NCBI GenBank assembly: GCA_030068075.1
Contig: CM057830.1
Span: 25,948,247 to 26,012,246 of the forward strand
Origin: Paguma larvata
Lineage: Eukaryota; Chordata; Mammalia; Carnivora; Viverridae
DNA: 64,000 nucleotides
Direction: 5' to 3'
Positions 48,322-60,064 of this stretch are shown piece by piece. Position 1 is the first letter of the stretch, and each line of letters begins with the position of its first letter. The notes under the pieces are model-generated. The model worked only from the letters and a program-made list of their open reading frames with translations, did no database searches and had not been told where the DNA came from. A program made the position numbers and the translations under genes.

Positions 48322-51300
48322 ATGAAACTTACAGATAATACAGTGACTGTAAGCCCACATTTTTCAATATTAACACTGAATGTAAATGGACTAAATGCGC
48401 CAATCAAAAGACACAGGATAACAGAATGGATTAAAAAACAAGACCCATCTATTTGCTGTCTTCAAGAAACTCATCTTAAACCTGAAGACACCTTCTGATT
48501 GAAAGTGAGGGGATGGAGAACTATCTACCATGCTACTGGAAGTCAGAAGAAAGCCGGAGTAGCCACACTTATATCAGACAAATTAGAATTTAAAATGAAC
48601 GATGTAATAAGAGATGAAGAAGGACATTATATAATAGTCTCAGGGACCATCCAGCAGGAAGAGCTAACAATTATAAATATGTACGTGCCGAATTCGGGGG
48701 CACCCAAATTTGTAAAACAACTAATTACAAACATTAGCAACCTCATCGATAAAAAATGTCCTAATAGTAGGGGATCTCAACACTCTACTCTCAGCATTGG
48801 ATAGATCCACAAAACAGAAAATCTCCGCAGAAACAATAGCCCTGAATGACACATTAGGACAGATGGGCCTCACAGACATCTTTAGGGTCCTTCATCCAGA
48901 AGCAAAGGAATTTATGATCTTCTCATCTGCACACGGTACATTTTCCAAGATAGACCACATTCTGGGGCACAGGGAAGCTCTGAATAAATATAAAAGAACT
49001 GAGATCATACCGTGTACACTGTCAGACCACAATGCTTTGAAACTTGAAATCAACCACAGGAGAAAGCCTGGAAAATATCCAAGAACATGGCGGCTAAGAA
49101 ATAACCTACTAAAAGATGACTGGGTCAACCAAGCCATCAGAGAAGAAATTAAAAAATACATGGAAACAAATGAAAATGAGAATACAACAATCCAAACGCT
49201 CTGGGACGCAGCAAAGGCAGTCCTGAGAGGGAAATATATTGCAATCCAGGCCCATCTCAAGAAACAAGAAAAACCAATAACACAAATTCTAACAGCTCGC
49301 CTAAAGGAACTAGAAGCAGAACAGCTAAGACAGCCGAAACCTAGCACAAAGAGAGAAATAACAAAGATCAGAGCACAAATTAACCATATGGAGACAGAAA
49401 AGGTAGTGGAACAGATCAATGCAACCAAAAGCTGGTTCTTTGAAAAAATAAACAAAATAGACAAACCTCTAGCCAGGCTTCTCAAAAAGAAAAGAGAGAG
49501 AACTCAAATAGATAAAATCGTGAATGAAAAGGGAGAAATGACAACCAATCCCTCAGAGATACAAGCAATCATCAGAGAATACTATGAAAAATTATATGCC
49601 ACCAAACTTGGCAATCTGGAAGAAATGGACAGCTTCCTAAATAGCCACACGCTACCAAAACTCAAACGGGAAGAAATAGAAAATTTGAACAGACCCATAA
49701 CTAGTGAAGAAATAGAATCCGTTATTAAAAACCTCCCAGCAAATAAAAGCCCTGGACCAGATGGCTTTCCTGCGGAATTTTACCAGACATTTAAAACAGA
49801 GTTAATTCCTATCCTCCTCAAGCTGTTCCAAAAAATTGAAACGGAAGGAAAACTCCCGGACTCATTCTATGAAGCCAGCATCACTTCGATTCCCAAACCA
49901 CATAAAGACCCAGAAAAGAAAGAGAATTACAGGCCAATATCCCTGATGAATATGGATGCAAAAATTTTCAACAAGATACTAGCAAATCGAATCCAACAGC
50001 ATATAAAGAGAATTATCCACCATGATCAAGTAGGATTCATCCCTCGGTTGCAGGACTGGTTCAATATTCGCAAATCAATCAACGTGATACATCACATCAA
50101 CAAAAGAAAAGATAAGAACCATATGATCCTGTCAATAGATGCAGAAAAAGCATTTGACAAAATACAGCACCCTTTCTTAATAAAAACTCTCAAGAAAGTC
50201 GGGATAGAAGGAACATACTTAAATATCATAAAAGCCATATATGAAAAGCCCACAGCTAATATCATCCTCAATGGGGAAAAATTGAAAGCCTTCTCCCTGA
50301 GATCAGGAACACGACAGGGGTGTCCACTCTCGCCACTGCTATTTAACATAGTGTTGGAAGTCTTAGCATCAGCAATCAGACAGCAAAACAAAATAAAATG
50401 CATCAAGATTGGCAAGGAGGAAGTCAAACTTTCACTTTTTGCAGATGACATGATACTTTACATGGAAAACCCGACGAAATCTACCAAAAGCCTACTAGAA
50501 CTGATTCATGATTTCAGCAAAGTTGCAGGATACAAAATCAATGTACAGAAATCGGTGGCATTTCTATACACCAACAATGAAGCAGCAGAAAGAGAAATAA
50601 AGACGTTAATCCCTTTCACAATTGCACCAAAAACCATAAAATACTTAGGAATAAACCTAACCAAAGATGTGAAAGACCTCTACACTGAAAACTGTAAAAA
50701 ACTTATGAAGGAAATTGAGGAAGACACAAGGAAATGGAAAAACATCCCATGCTCATGGATTGGAAGAATAAATATCGTCAAAATGGCAATACTATCCAAA
50801 GCAATCTACACATTCAATGCAATCCCAATCAAAATTGCACCAGCATTCTTCTCAAAGCTAGAGCAAACAATCCTAAAATTTGTATGGAACCACAAAAGAC
50901 CTCGAATAGCCAAAATAATACTGAAGAATAAAACCAAGGTGGGAGGCATCATAATCCCAGACTTTAACCTCTACTACAAAGCGGTGGTCATCAAGACTGT
51001 ATGTGTACAAAAACAGACACATACACCAATGGAATAGAAGAGAAAACTCAGAAATGGACCCGCAAGTATATGGCCAACTAATCTTTGACAAAGCGGGAAA
51101 ATGTATCCAATGGAAAAAAGACAGCCTCTTTAACAAATGGTGCTGGGAGAATTGGACAGCAACATGCAAAAGAATGAAACTAGACCACTTTCTTACACCA
51201 CTCACAAAAATAAATTCTAAATGGATAAAAGATCTGAATGTGAGACAGGAAACCGTCAAAATCCTAGAGGGAAAGCAGGAAAAAGCCTCTTTGACCTAAG

Positions 51301-52240
51301 AAGAACCAATTTCTTACTCGACACGTCTCCAAAGGCAAGGGAATTAAAAGCAAAGATGAACTATTGGGACCTCATCAAGATAAAAAGCTTCTGCACAGCA
51401 AAAGAAACAACCAACAAAACGAATAGGCAACCAACGGAATGGGAAAAGATCATCGCAAATGACATATCGGATAAAGGACTAGTATCTAAAATCTATAAAG
51501 AACTTACCAAACTCCACACCCGAAAAACAAACAACCCAGTGAAGAAATGGGTAGAAGATATGAATAGACACTTCTCCAAAGAGGACATTCAGATGGCCAA
51601 CAGACACACGAAACGATGCTCAATGTCACTCATCATCAGGGAAATACAAATCAAAACCACACTGCGATACCACCTCACACCAGTCAGAGTGGCTAAAATG
51701 AACAAATCAGGAAACTATAGATGCTGGCGAGGATGTGGAGAAGTAGGCACCCTCTTACACTGTTGGTGGGAATGCAAACTGGTGCAGCCGCTCTGGAAAA
51801 TGGTGTGGAGGTTCCTCAAAACAATGAAAATAAAGCTACCCTATGATCCAGCAATAGCACTGCTAGGAATCCACCCAAGAGACACAGGAATGCTGATGCA
51901 TAGGAGAACGTGTACCCCAATGTTCATAGCAGCACTTTCGACAATAGCCAAATCATGGAAAGAGACCAAGTGCCCATCAATTGACGAATGGATAAAGAAG
52001 TTATGGTACTTATATACAATGGACTACTACGTGGCAATGAGAAAAAATGAAATCTGGCCATGTGTAGCAACATGGATGGAACTGGAGGGTATTATGTTAA
52101 GTGAAATAAGTCAGTCAGAAAAAGACAGATACCATATGTTTCCACGAATAGGTGGACTTTGTGAAACTAAGCAAAAACCAGGGGGAGGGGAAGAGGGGAA
52201 AGGAAAAAAAGACACAGAGAGGGAGGGAGATAAAACATAA
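48322..52240 (+). pseudogene. L1 ORF2 (endonuclease / reverse transcriptase), disrupted
   Basis: Starts ATG at 48322. The endonuclease domain opens with LTLNVNGLNAP and CLQETHL. It is interrupted by TGA at 48496-48498 (position of a conserved Arg) and by an extra A in the run 48751-48756. From 48797 to 51037 one 746-codon frame is open and contains the reverse transcriptase with the FADD catalytic motif at 50438-50449. Further frameshifts lie near 51000-51010 and about 51275-51285. The C-terminal Cys-rich knuckle (C-X3-C-X7-H-X4-C type) at 51723-51775 is intact. Expected intact length is about 1275 codons; the element matches that span. Confidence 0.93.
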
Positions 52241-52493
52241 GAGACTCTCAAAGACTAAGAAAAAACTGAGGGTGAGGGGGATGAGGGAGGGGGGAGAGGG
52301 GGTGATGGGCATTAAAAAGGGCACATGTTGGGATGAACACTGGGTGTTATATGTAAACCAATTTGAAAATAAACTATTATAAAATTTTAAAAAAAAAGAG
52401 TATACTTTCCGCGATATATACATATGTATAAATTTGGGAATGAAAAATATATCAAGTATAATTTTCGTGTATGTATATGCACTTAAGTGCATA

Positions 52494-52522
52494 TGTGTGT
52501 GTGTGTGTGTGTGTATATATAC
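52494..52522. repeat. (TG)n/(TA)n microsatellite
   Basis: About 9 TG repeats followed by tatatatac, just past the full-length L1. A (GATA)n tract lies at about 52747-52779. Confidence 0.85.
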
Positions 52523-52909
52523 ACTTTACATAACTATAATTGTATACATAATTAAAACTGTACCTACATTGAATGAGAGAAAATAAAAAGTTTCAGATTT
52601 GTCAGATTATTAAAAAAGTGATAAGGTAACATGCCCACGGTAAGAGTGTAAAACAGTTAATTTATAAGTAGTTACTGTAATATTACATATTGCCCCAAAC
52701 TCAGCACCCATCTATGTACAGATTGAGGGAGGGAAGGAAGAAGGAAGATGATAGATAGATACATAGATAGATAGATAGGGTGAGCCATAAATTGAAAGAA
52801 CTCAATGCTTTTCAGCACAGGCCAGCATAAAATAAAAATCTTTCGAAACTAGAAAAAAGATAAACACTGAAGCATTCTAGATGATTAATAAATTTGATCA
52901 GTTATTCTT

Positions 52910-53116
52910 TTTTTTAATTTTTTTAACGTTTATTTATTTTTGAGAGACAAAGAGACAGAGTATGAGCAGGAGAAGGGCAGAGAGAAAGAGACATAGAATC
53001 TGAAGCAGGCTCCAGGCTGTCAGCACAGAGCCCGATGCGGGCCTCGAACTCACAGACCGTGAGATCATGATCTGAGCCGAAGTCGGCCGCTCAACACTGA
53101 GTGACCCAGGTGCCCC
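52910..53116 (-). mobile_element. CAN-SINE
   Basis: Reverse copy with T tail, ttatttatttttgagagac, gcaggctccaggctgtcagc and head ending agtgacccaggtgccccc. Perfect 11-bp target-site duplication cagttattctt at 52899-52909 and 53117-53127. Confidence 0.96.
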
Positions 53117-53307
53117 CAGTTATTCTTCTTTTAACCAATTAATTCTAGCTAGAACTTAGGAAATAATCATGATCTGATACATTTTCTTTCCGTTTAAATA
53201 AAATACGCATTTAAGTAGAGCATGCGTTAACTTGCATAATTCAATAAATAATTCACATTATATAAAGTCTCAGATTCCCTTTAAAATTGTGAGAAAGTAA
53301 TAAAGCT

Positions 53308-53589
53308 CTAGACCACCATTACATGCGGACACTCTTTATGACAGTGCACAGATGGAACACCTTCCACATCTGATTCAGAATGTTTGAGTGTATTTCCTCC
53401 TTTGCTATCTGGATCCTGAGTAAATGCTCTGGGTGTTTCGCAGGTGGAGTGCATTGGAGGAGCTGGAATTGAAAGAAGATCTACCAAGTCCCTGGTTTCT
53501 GAACTAGCTACCTCAGTGTCCACGTGGAGGTTCATCAATCCGGAAATACTCCTATCCGAAGAGCTATAGTAATTGCTACCCAATGGGCT
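53308..53589 (-). other. Unidentified open frame (about 93 codons)
   Basis: Open from just after an in-frame TAG to a TAG at 53308-53310. It has no in-frame ATG near its start (the first ATG codes the M of GLMNLHV). The translation is protein-like: Ser-rich start (NYYSSSDRSISG), an acidic middle and a hydrophobic Val-Met-Val-Val end. I do not recognise it. It could be a fragment of an old processed pseudogene, a lost exon or chance. It is on the DMD sense strand but lies between exons 21 and 22 and is not a known dystrophin exon. Confidence 0.3.
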
Positions 53590-55344
53590 CTAATATCACC
53601 CTCGAGTCTGCCTTTTTAAGGGAGGTCCTGATTATATTCTCCCTTCTTCAGCTTCCTTGTGTATAATGAAAAGGGAACTAATTTATGATGTTACGTCATG
53701 GCATAAAATTTACTGATACTGTTTCATTTTTCTAGAATTCTCATCCACGGCTCATATAAGGCCCTCTAGACTGTCTATCTTCCAGACTTGCTTTTCATCA
53801 CCCTCACCCCTTGGTGCTCCAGGGACACAAGACTTCTCTGATACTTAGCTAGCCATCACCTACTACAACTAGTCTTATTAACCCCTATTGATCATGTGGC
53901 TTCTCTGTTAAGCAGAACATTCTCAAGGAAATCTTTGCTGACCTTCCCAGCCTGGGTAAGTTTCCTTCAGTTTCAGAGACCTGGCCTAGGCCTTTTCTGT
54001 CCAAGCACTCATCTCAAATTATAATTATAAACACACCAGCTTGATTTTGTGATTAATGGCTGGGTCTTTTCCCAGTTTTCAAGCAAAATGACAGCAAGAA
54101 GCATGTGGCTTTAGCTTAGCGATCTAGCCCTGATGACCAGTATGGTGTTATAAAAGGAATCAGTAAACTACAGGCTAGAAAGCGTAACCTTGAGCACACA
54201 TCAAAAAAGAATGCCTTTGCCAGGAACACAGGAGAAAACCAGTATTTGGTGAACCCTAGAATCTGAGCAAGAGGAGAAAGAATTAACCTGGAGCATTTAG
54301 ACATTCTTCTCATTCCACCTATTCAATCTTTCTAAGCCCCTGTAACCTTCTAAACACTGAACAGCTAAAACTGACTTCATTCCTCATCTTCTTTCTCGCT
54401 TCATGGTTTCTAGACAATAAGGGAGACTTTCTTTAACTATAATTTTTTCTGGTATAATCCGTTTGTAAATTTACAATGTGGCAGTTTGGTAAAAAATTAA
54501 CAAATAGTAAAATATATATACATAAATAGGAGTATATATATAACATATAATCTCACAGTGTAAATAGAATATGTGTACGTGTGTGTGTGCATACACACAC
54601 ACACGTTTTGGTTTCCTCCTGGAATTCTTTTGAAAAACAAAATTGTGCTCAAAACTGTATCACTTTGGAACAATTGACAATGTAACAATTTTTATTATAT
54701 CCTACAGAGGAATGTCAGTTTATGTTTGCATAGAAATAGAACCACCACTGCATTAAAAAAAGCTTCTACCTCTCTCTCTCTCTCTGTGCACACATACATA
54801 CGAATACTATATGTATATATTTATGTATCATTTATTCTTTAAACTACTTATTGAGTGTCAATTTCAGCCTCTGCAATATCTTTTATGGATACAATAATTT
54901 AAAAAACAGAATCCCTATATTCACTGACTTCACTCTTTACTCGTGGAGCCAGATAATAATTCTAATATGATTTTGATCAGACTGTAATTAATCTTATAAA
55001 AGAGACAAAGAGGGCTATGATAGTAAATAAAAAGATCATATTATAGACCGGGTGCCTGTAAAAATTAACTTTTGATCAAAGATGTGAACGAGTAAATGGC
55101 ATCAGCTAGGGCTTCTGGGAGAATACACAGGGCTCAGGTAGGAATATGGGATCATTTTCAGGAAATGAAAGGTCAGTATTAAGTAGAGAGAAAACAAGAA
55201 TGAATGTGGCTGTAATTGGAAGTAGGCAATGCCCATTCTAAGCAGATGCTTTTACGTACCTTTAAATCAAGAACAAAAGTAAGTCGCTGAATGTATTATA
55301 CAAAGGTGTGACACGGATAGGTTTTCCTTAAGAAAAATCCTTCT

Positions 55345-55548
55345 GGGGCCATCTGGGTGGCTCAGTTGGTCGTGCATTCAACTCTTAATGTCGGCTCATG
55401 ATCATGATGTCACAGTTCGTCAGATTGAGCCCCGTGTCCGGGCTTGGGATTCTCTCTCTCCCTCCCTGCCCTCCAATCCCCACGTGTGCATGCATGTGTG
55501 CTCTCTCTCTCTCTCACAAATAAATAAATGAACATTAAAAAAAAAAAG
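55345..55548 (+). mobile_element. CAN-SINE
   Basis: Head ggggccatctgggtggctcag, a body shortened in the middle, CT tract, aaataaataaatg and A tail. Target-site duplication not clear. Confidence 0.9.
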
Positions 55549-57262
55549 TATTTTCAAAAAGAAAAAGAAAAAGGCTTCCAGCGGAAACATAGAAAAAAGA
55601 TTTCTCCGTGTCAAGAATGGATAAAGAAAAGACAAATTAGTGGTCCGGGCAAGAAACCCTGGTAGCTTGGACAAACATGATGACAATAAAAAAGAAAGTT
55701 GGATGTAAAAGCTATTTGGGAGATAAAAATGCAGGGGGTGGGAGAATGAACAGCAACAGGGGAGGGAGGGAGGGATAAGGAATATCAAGGGAGATTCTGA
55801 GGTTTCTGATTGTGCAATTCTGTAGATGTTGGTTCTAGTCCCGGATACTGGAGGAGCCAAAGAGGAAATGGTTGTCGGTTGCAGAGTTGCCCATCACAGG
55901 TTTATCTTCTTGGGACTCAATGGGTTTGCAATACTTTAAGATACTTTACTGGAAAGGCAGGGGAATACCTGGGCATAAGAACCCAGGACTTAGAGGATAG
56001 GAGTGGACTGCAGATAAAACATACAACTTTTTTGTTGACAACATACAATTAAATCCAAGGATACCTTTACTTAAACAGTTACCTTCTAGATGTAAAAAAG
56101 GATTTGTTACCCAGCATGATTTACCTTGTAGCTGAAAAGTGATTTTAAGCCACACGATTTATCTCATTGAAGCCAGGCTTACTTCGGAATACTAGTAAAG
56201 GATTCCTAATTCTGTTTCAGATTGAAAAGTAAGAAAAAAATCTGGTGCAGAAGTCAACTGCGCCTAAGGGAAAACTCAGCATAACCTGTTCTACCTAATC
56301 GTCAGTGAGATGTTTGTGGATTCCGCCCTTCTGGTCCCCGTGTAGAAGTAGACCTAGTCCTGCTCCATCTAGGGAAGTTCACGGTCTTCTTTTTATGTAG
56401 AAACAGAGATTACTAACCCAACTGATAGTTTTCTCTTTACTGACAGTAATGAAGCAGTAAATGTATTTAAAAACCTACTATCTTAAAAGATTACAAGAGT
56501 AATATTAACATCCTTTGGCCTAGCCCAGAGCCCTGAAAAAAAAAAAAGGTCTGAGGATTTAATATTTGCCAAACATTATATATAAATAAATGATTCATCT
56601 CAAAATAAAGATTTTTATGACAGTTCCCACTATTCTTTTGCTAAAGTGCCATTTAAAAATATAGATACTTTCTTAATGTTTCATGATTAGGGAATATATC
56701 GCACAAAATTAAAATTATTATAAACGATTACAGGTTCAGAAGCATGTGCTGGGAATCACTGGGAAAGTGAACGTTAAGGGCTATCATGCTGAACTACTGT
56801 TTATCTTGAAAGGTACCAAAAAAACCCCATTAATCTCCAGTCCCTCAGTATAGCCATATCAAGGATGGCAATGAAAAAGTATGGTCTCATTTACATCTAA
56901 AATTTTTGTAGAGGACTATAAAAATGTTTTCTACATCTTTTATTTTAAAATCCTTTCTATTATATCCGAATGACTTAAAAGGAAAAGGGGTTTCAGAGAA
57001 AAGATAAGAAAGGAGAGCAAAGGAGAGAACAAGAGAGACAAGATGAGATCATTTCATTAACAACAAAAAAAAAAAACACATGTGGAATTAAGTGCTTTAT
57101 TTTCTGCAATACATGAATCTACATCAAAGTCTATTAACTGCAGAGCAAGATAGAGACATCGTCTGAAAAATCAGACTTTTCCCCCCATCGTAAGACAAAG
57201 CCATCATACTAATGCTGAGATCTCACAACACTAGGTTGTATCTGGCACTTAAAAAAAAAAAA

Positions 57263-57345
57263 AAAGCCACGACTATCTCTCTCCAAAATTAAAACAAAAG
57301 TACTCAGGGAAAATAAAGGTACTTAACTGTCACACAAATAATGGA
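57263..57345. repeat. 83-bp duplicated segment, copy B
   Basis: Same orientation as copy A at 42207-42289; 81/83 identical (differences at t/g and c/t around aaaggtactta). Preceded immediately by an A run (57251-57265). Confidence 0.95.
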
Positions 57346-57364
57346 GTAGAGAGAAGGACTAGAG

Positions 57365-57670
57365 AATTCTGTTACCCAATACGGTAGCTACTAGCTACGC
57401 AGGTCCACTGAGCACTGGAAAGGTGGTTAGTATGAACTGAGATGTTGTGCACGTGTAAACATACACAAGATCTTGAAGACATAGTACAAAAATAAAGTAA
57501 AAATATTTCTGTCCTTTTTAATTTTTATGGTTAAAGTGATAATATTTAGACATGTTCATTGAAATAAACCATTCAATTAAAATTGCTCTCACTTGTTTCT
57601 TGTGTAATATGGCTCTTAGGAAATTTAACATTATGTATATGGTTCACATTCGATTTCTACTGGATCAGCT
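57365..57670 (+). mobile_element. Possible ancient DNA transposon relic
   Basis: Phrases such as acggtagctactagctac, cactgagcactggaaaggtgg and taatatggctcttagg resemble a widespread hAT-type mammalian repeat, but the family is uncertain. Confidence 0.35.
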
Positions 57671-57878
57671 TATGTATAAGCTGCGGGAAGTCACGTTATG
57701 TTATGTTAGTGGTCTGTAAATAGTGACAGCATTTTAAAACATTGAAACATCTGCTATGAATACGAAGTCGACTCTAACTTGAATTTCTCATCATTTGTAA
57801 GTAGAAATTAGTGATGACTTAATATAAGATGGGCGTGTGTGTGTGTAGAAACTTAACTAAATAGCACTTTCTACTTCT

Positions 57879-58292
57879 TTGATAAATCTATTTTGGGAAA
57901 TGCTCATATTGAAGCTATCCAACTTTTCCCCATCCCTCAGAGTTAACGGAAAGGCAACCAGTGTCATCAACAAAGATGTTGATTTTCTACAATTCCAAAC
58001 CTTATCAAACGATATAAACCAGGGAACAGAGGAAGTATTTCTTGACAATGTGAACAGTGGCAGAAGATGTCCAGAAAGAAGAGGGGACCCACAGGACACG
58101 ATGATTAACATGCTAAAAATTGTCCCTCAGAGACTGAGAAAAGGAAAGAATTCTGAGTATGGAAACTTGAGTTTCCAATGCCGACACAGAAGTCAACACC
58201 TTAGCTTGATGACCAAGGACCTTTGTGGTTGGAATTCAATCAACTGCTCGGCCCAAATTCCTATCATCGAAAATTCTCCAGTCACAATATAG
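57879..58292 (+). other. Unidentified open frame (about 137 codons)
   Basis: Open from about 57879 (a TTG, no ATG near the start) to a stop at 58290-58292. The product is hydrophilic, with no domain I recognise, no signal peptide and no coiled coil. It is antisense to DMD. The surrounding 57860-59100 sequence is slightly less AT-rich than its neighbours. Most likely chance or an old pseudogene fragment. Confidence 0.2.
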
Positions 58293-59435
58293 CACCATGA
58301 TTCTGCCCCGCCTTCTGCTGTTCAGGCTCCATGCCCACGACGGACCTGGGGGCTCTGATACGAGCAAAACAGATGGGTTTATGAGAATTGTACCTAAGAT
58401 TACCTGAGAATGTTTTTTAAAAGCTAGGTCTCCAACCAATCAACTGAAATCTGGGTGTTTTTCACAAGCACTGGCTAACATCCACTGCTTGATTAAGTAA
58501 TTCTTTCTCCAGTTTAAAGCACAATTTTCTACCCAAGCTTCTCTAAGTATAAACAAATGTAGTATTCAACTACTGATTACAAATTAAGATTTTAGGGATT
58601 TTTTTTGCTGCTTTTCCACCTTTCTACATTATTTTCAAAAATTGGCCCTATCTTCAAGAACTCCTATTAAATATTTTTTAAATATATTCTTATTTTGTTA
58701 TGCTCTACTTGGCATGTAGCATATGTTCCTGGTATTCTCAAGGTCAAGGAACAAATCTTATACCTCAGGGGATGAAGCACAGATCTAGCTTAAACAAGCA
58801 TGTCTGTTATGCTTGATGCTGATGGTATCAGTGAAGAAAATAGAACAGAATAGGGCATTTACAGTTTTTTCTTAATTTTTTTCTAGAATTAAAGAGCAAA
58901 GCCATACAGATTGTGTTTCTTAGAATAAAGTAATCCCTTACTTAGATATAAAAAAGTATTAGGTAAATTTTCTGACCTGCAGCTGGAAAAGTTAGGTCAA
59001 GACCATCTTTGCTTCCCTTCTTTGACTCAGCATCTTAACATTGGATCCACGTCTTAGCAGGGACTAATGACAGTGTTTGAAATTATGGCCATCGAGAACA
59101 GTTTTTGCTGGTTGGCCTAAAATTGTCTTCCATTTTCCCTGCAGGAGGCACAGGCTACTCCCTGTCATTTTATAAGAGTGCTCCTTACCACACCTCCCCA
59201 GATCATCACCTCTTCAAAGGCTGCCTCCACTTTTCTTTATATTCCCTATCACAACTCTGGTCTAAGGTTAGGCCTAGAGAGCTGCAATTTCCCAACACTC
59301 TGCTTCCATCCAAACCCTTCTGTTCACTTCTCACAAACTCTCGAGGCTAACATACCAGTTAGATCTTTCAAAATTATGAATCAGATTACTGGATTTCCAC
59401 AACTGAAATTCTTTCAGAAGTTTCAACTGGTTTCA

Positions 59436-59636
59436 GGGGCACCTGGGTGGCTCAGTCGGTTAAGTGTCCAACTCTTTGTTTTAGCTCAGTCATGATCTCG
59501 TGGTTCGGTTCGCGGCTCAAGCCTCGCATCGGGCTGTTCACTAACAGGCAGAGCCAGCTTCAGATTCTCTCTCTCTCCCTTTCTGCCCCTCCCCATCTCG
59601 CGCTGTCTCTGTCTCTCTCAAAAAGAAAAAACAAAG
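59436..59636 (+). mobile_element. CAN-SINE
   Basis: Head ggggcacctgggtggctcag, several indels in the mid-body, CpG-containing ctcgcgctgtctctg and A-rich tail (aaaaagaaaaaacaaag). Target-site duplication not evident. Confidence 0.92.
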
Positions 59637-60064
59637 TTTACACAGAAGGCTACAGGGACCTTCACGAACTCGACCCTCATTCTACCCTCATCTTCCCATA
59701 ATTTGCTGGTCTCCAGTCCTCCTGGCCCCTCCTTTCTGTCTCTTGGACATGGTAAGCACTTCTTCTCCACCTTGCCACGTTTTTATCTTCCTCCAGATCA
59801 TCACGCGGCTGGTACCTGCACATGCCACACAGGTTGGGGTCAAATTGTCCTCTCCCAGGATAATGTTGCCTAAGTGAGATTAATCTGTGATAATGTAATT
59901 GACACATTAATTTGTTTATTCCCTTTATTTCTGTAAGCTCTCAGAGGATATAAACCTTGCTCTTGATTTTCTCCACTAAATACCTAGTGCATAAGACTTC
60001 TATGGCACATAGCAAGTGTTGAACGATATTCACTGAATTAGTGGGTGAGTGCACAAAACAATTA

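Larger units (their letters stand above)
45941..52395 (+). mobile_element. Full-length carnivore LINE-1
   Basis: Complete element of about 6455 bp: GC-rich 5' UTR (45941-47383), ORF1 (47384-48237), ORF2 (48322-52240), short 3' UTR with aataaa at 52368-52373 and an A-rich tail. It is flanked by a 16-bp target-site duplication, 45925-45940 and 52396-52411, differing at one base, so the insertion is fairly recent. It lies antisense to DMD. ORFs carry a small number of lesions (see ORF entries), so it should not be autonomously active as read. This sequence shares ORF2 blocks with the older L1 fragments elsewhere in the window but is far better preserved. Confidence 0.96.
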
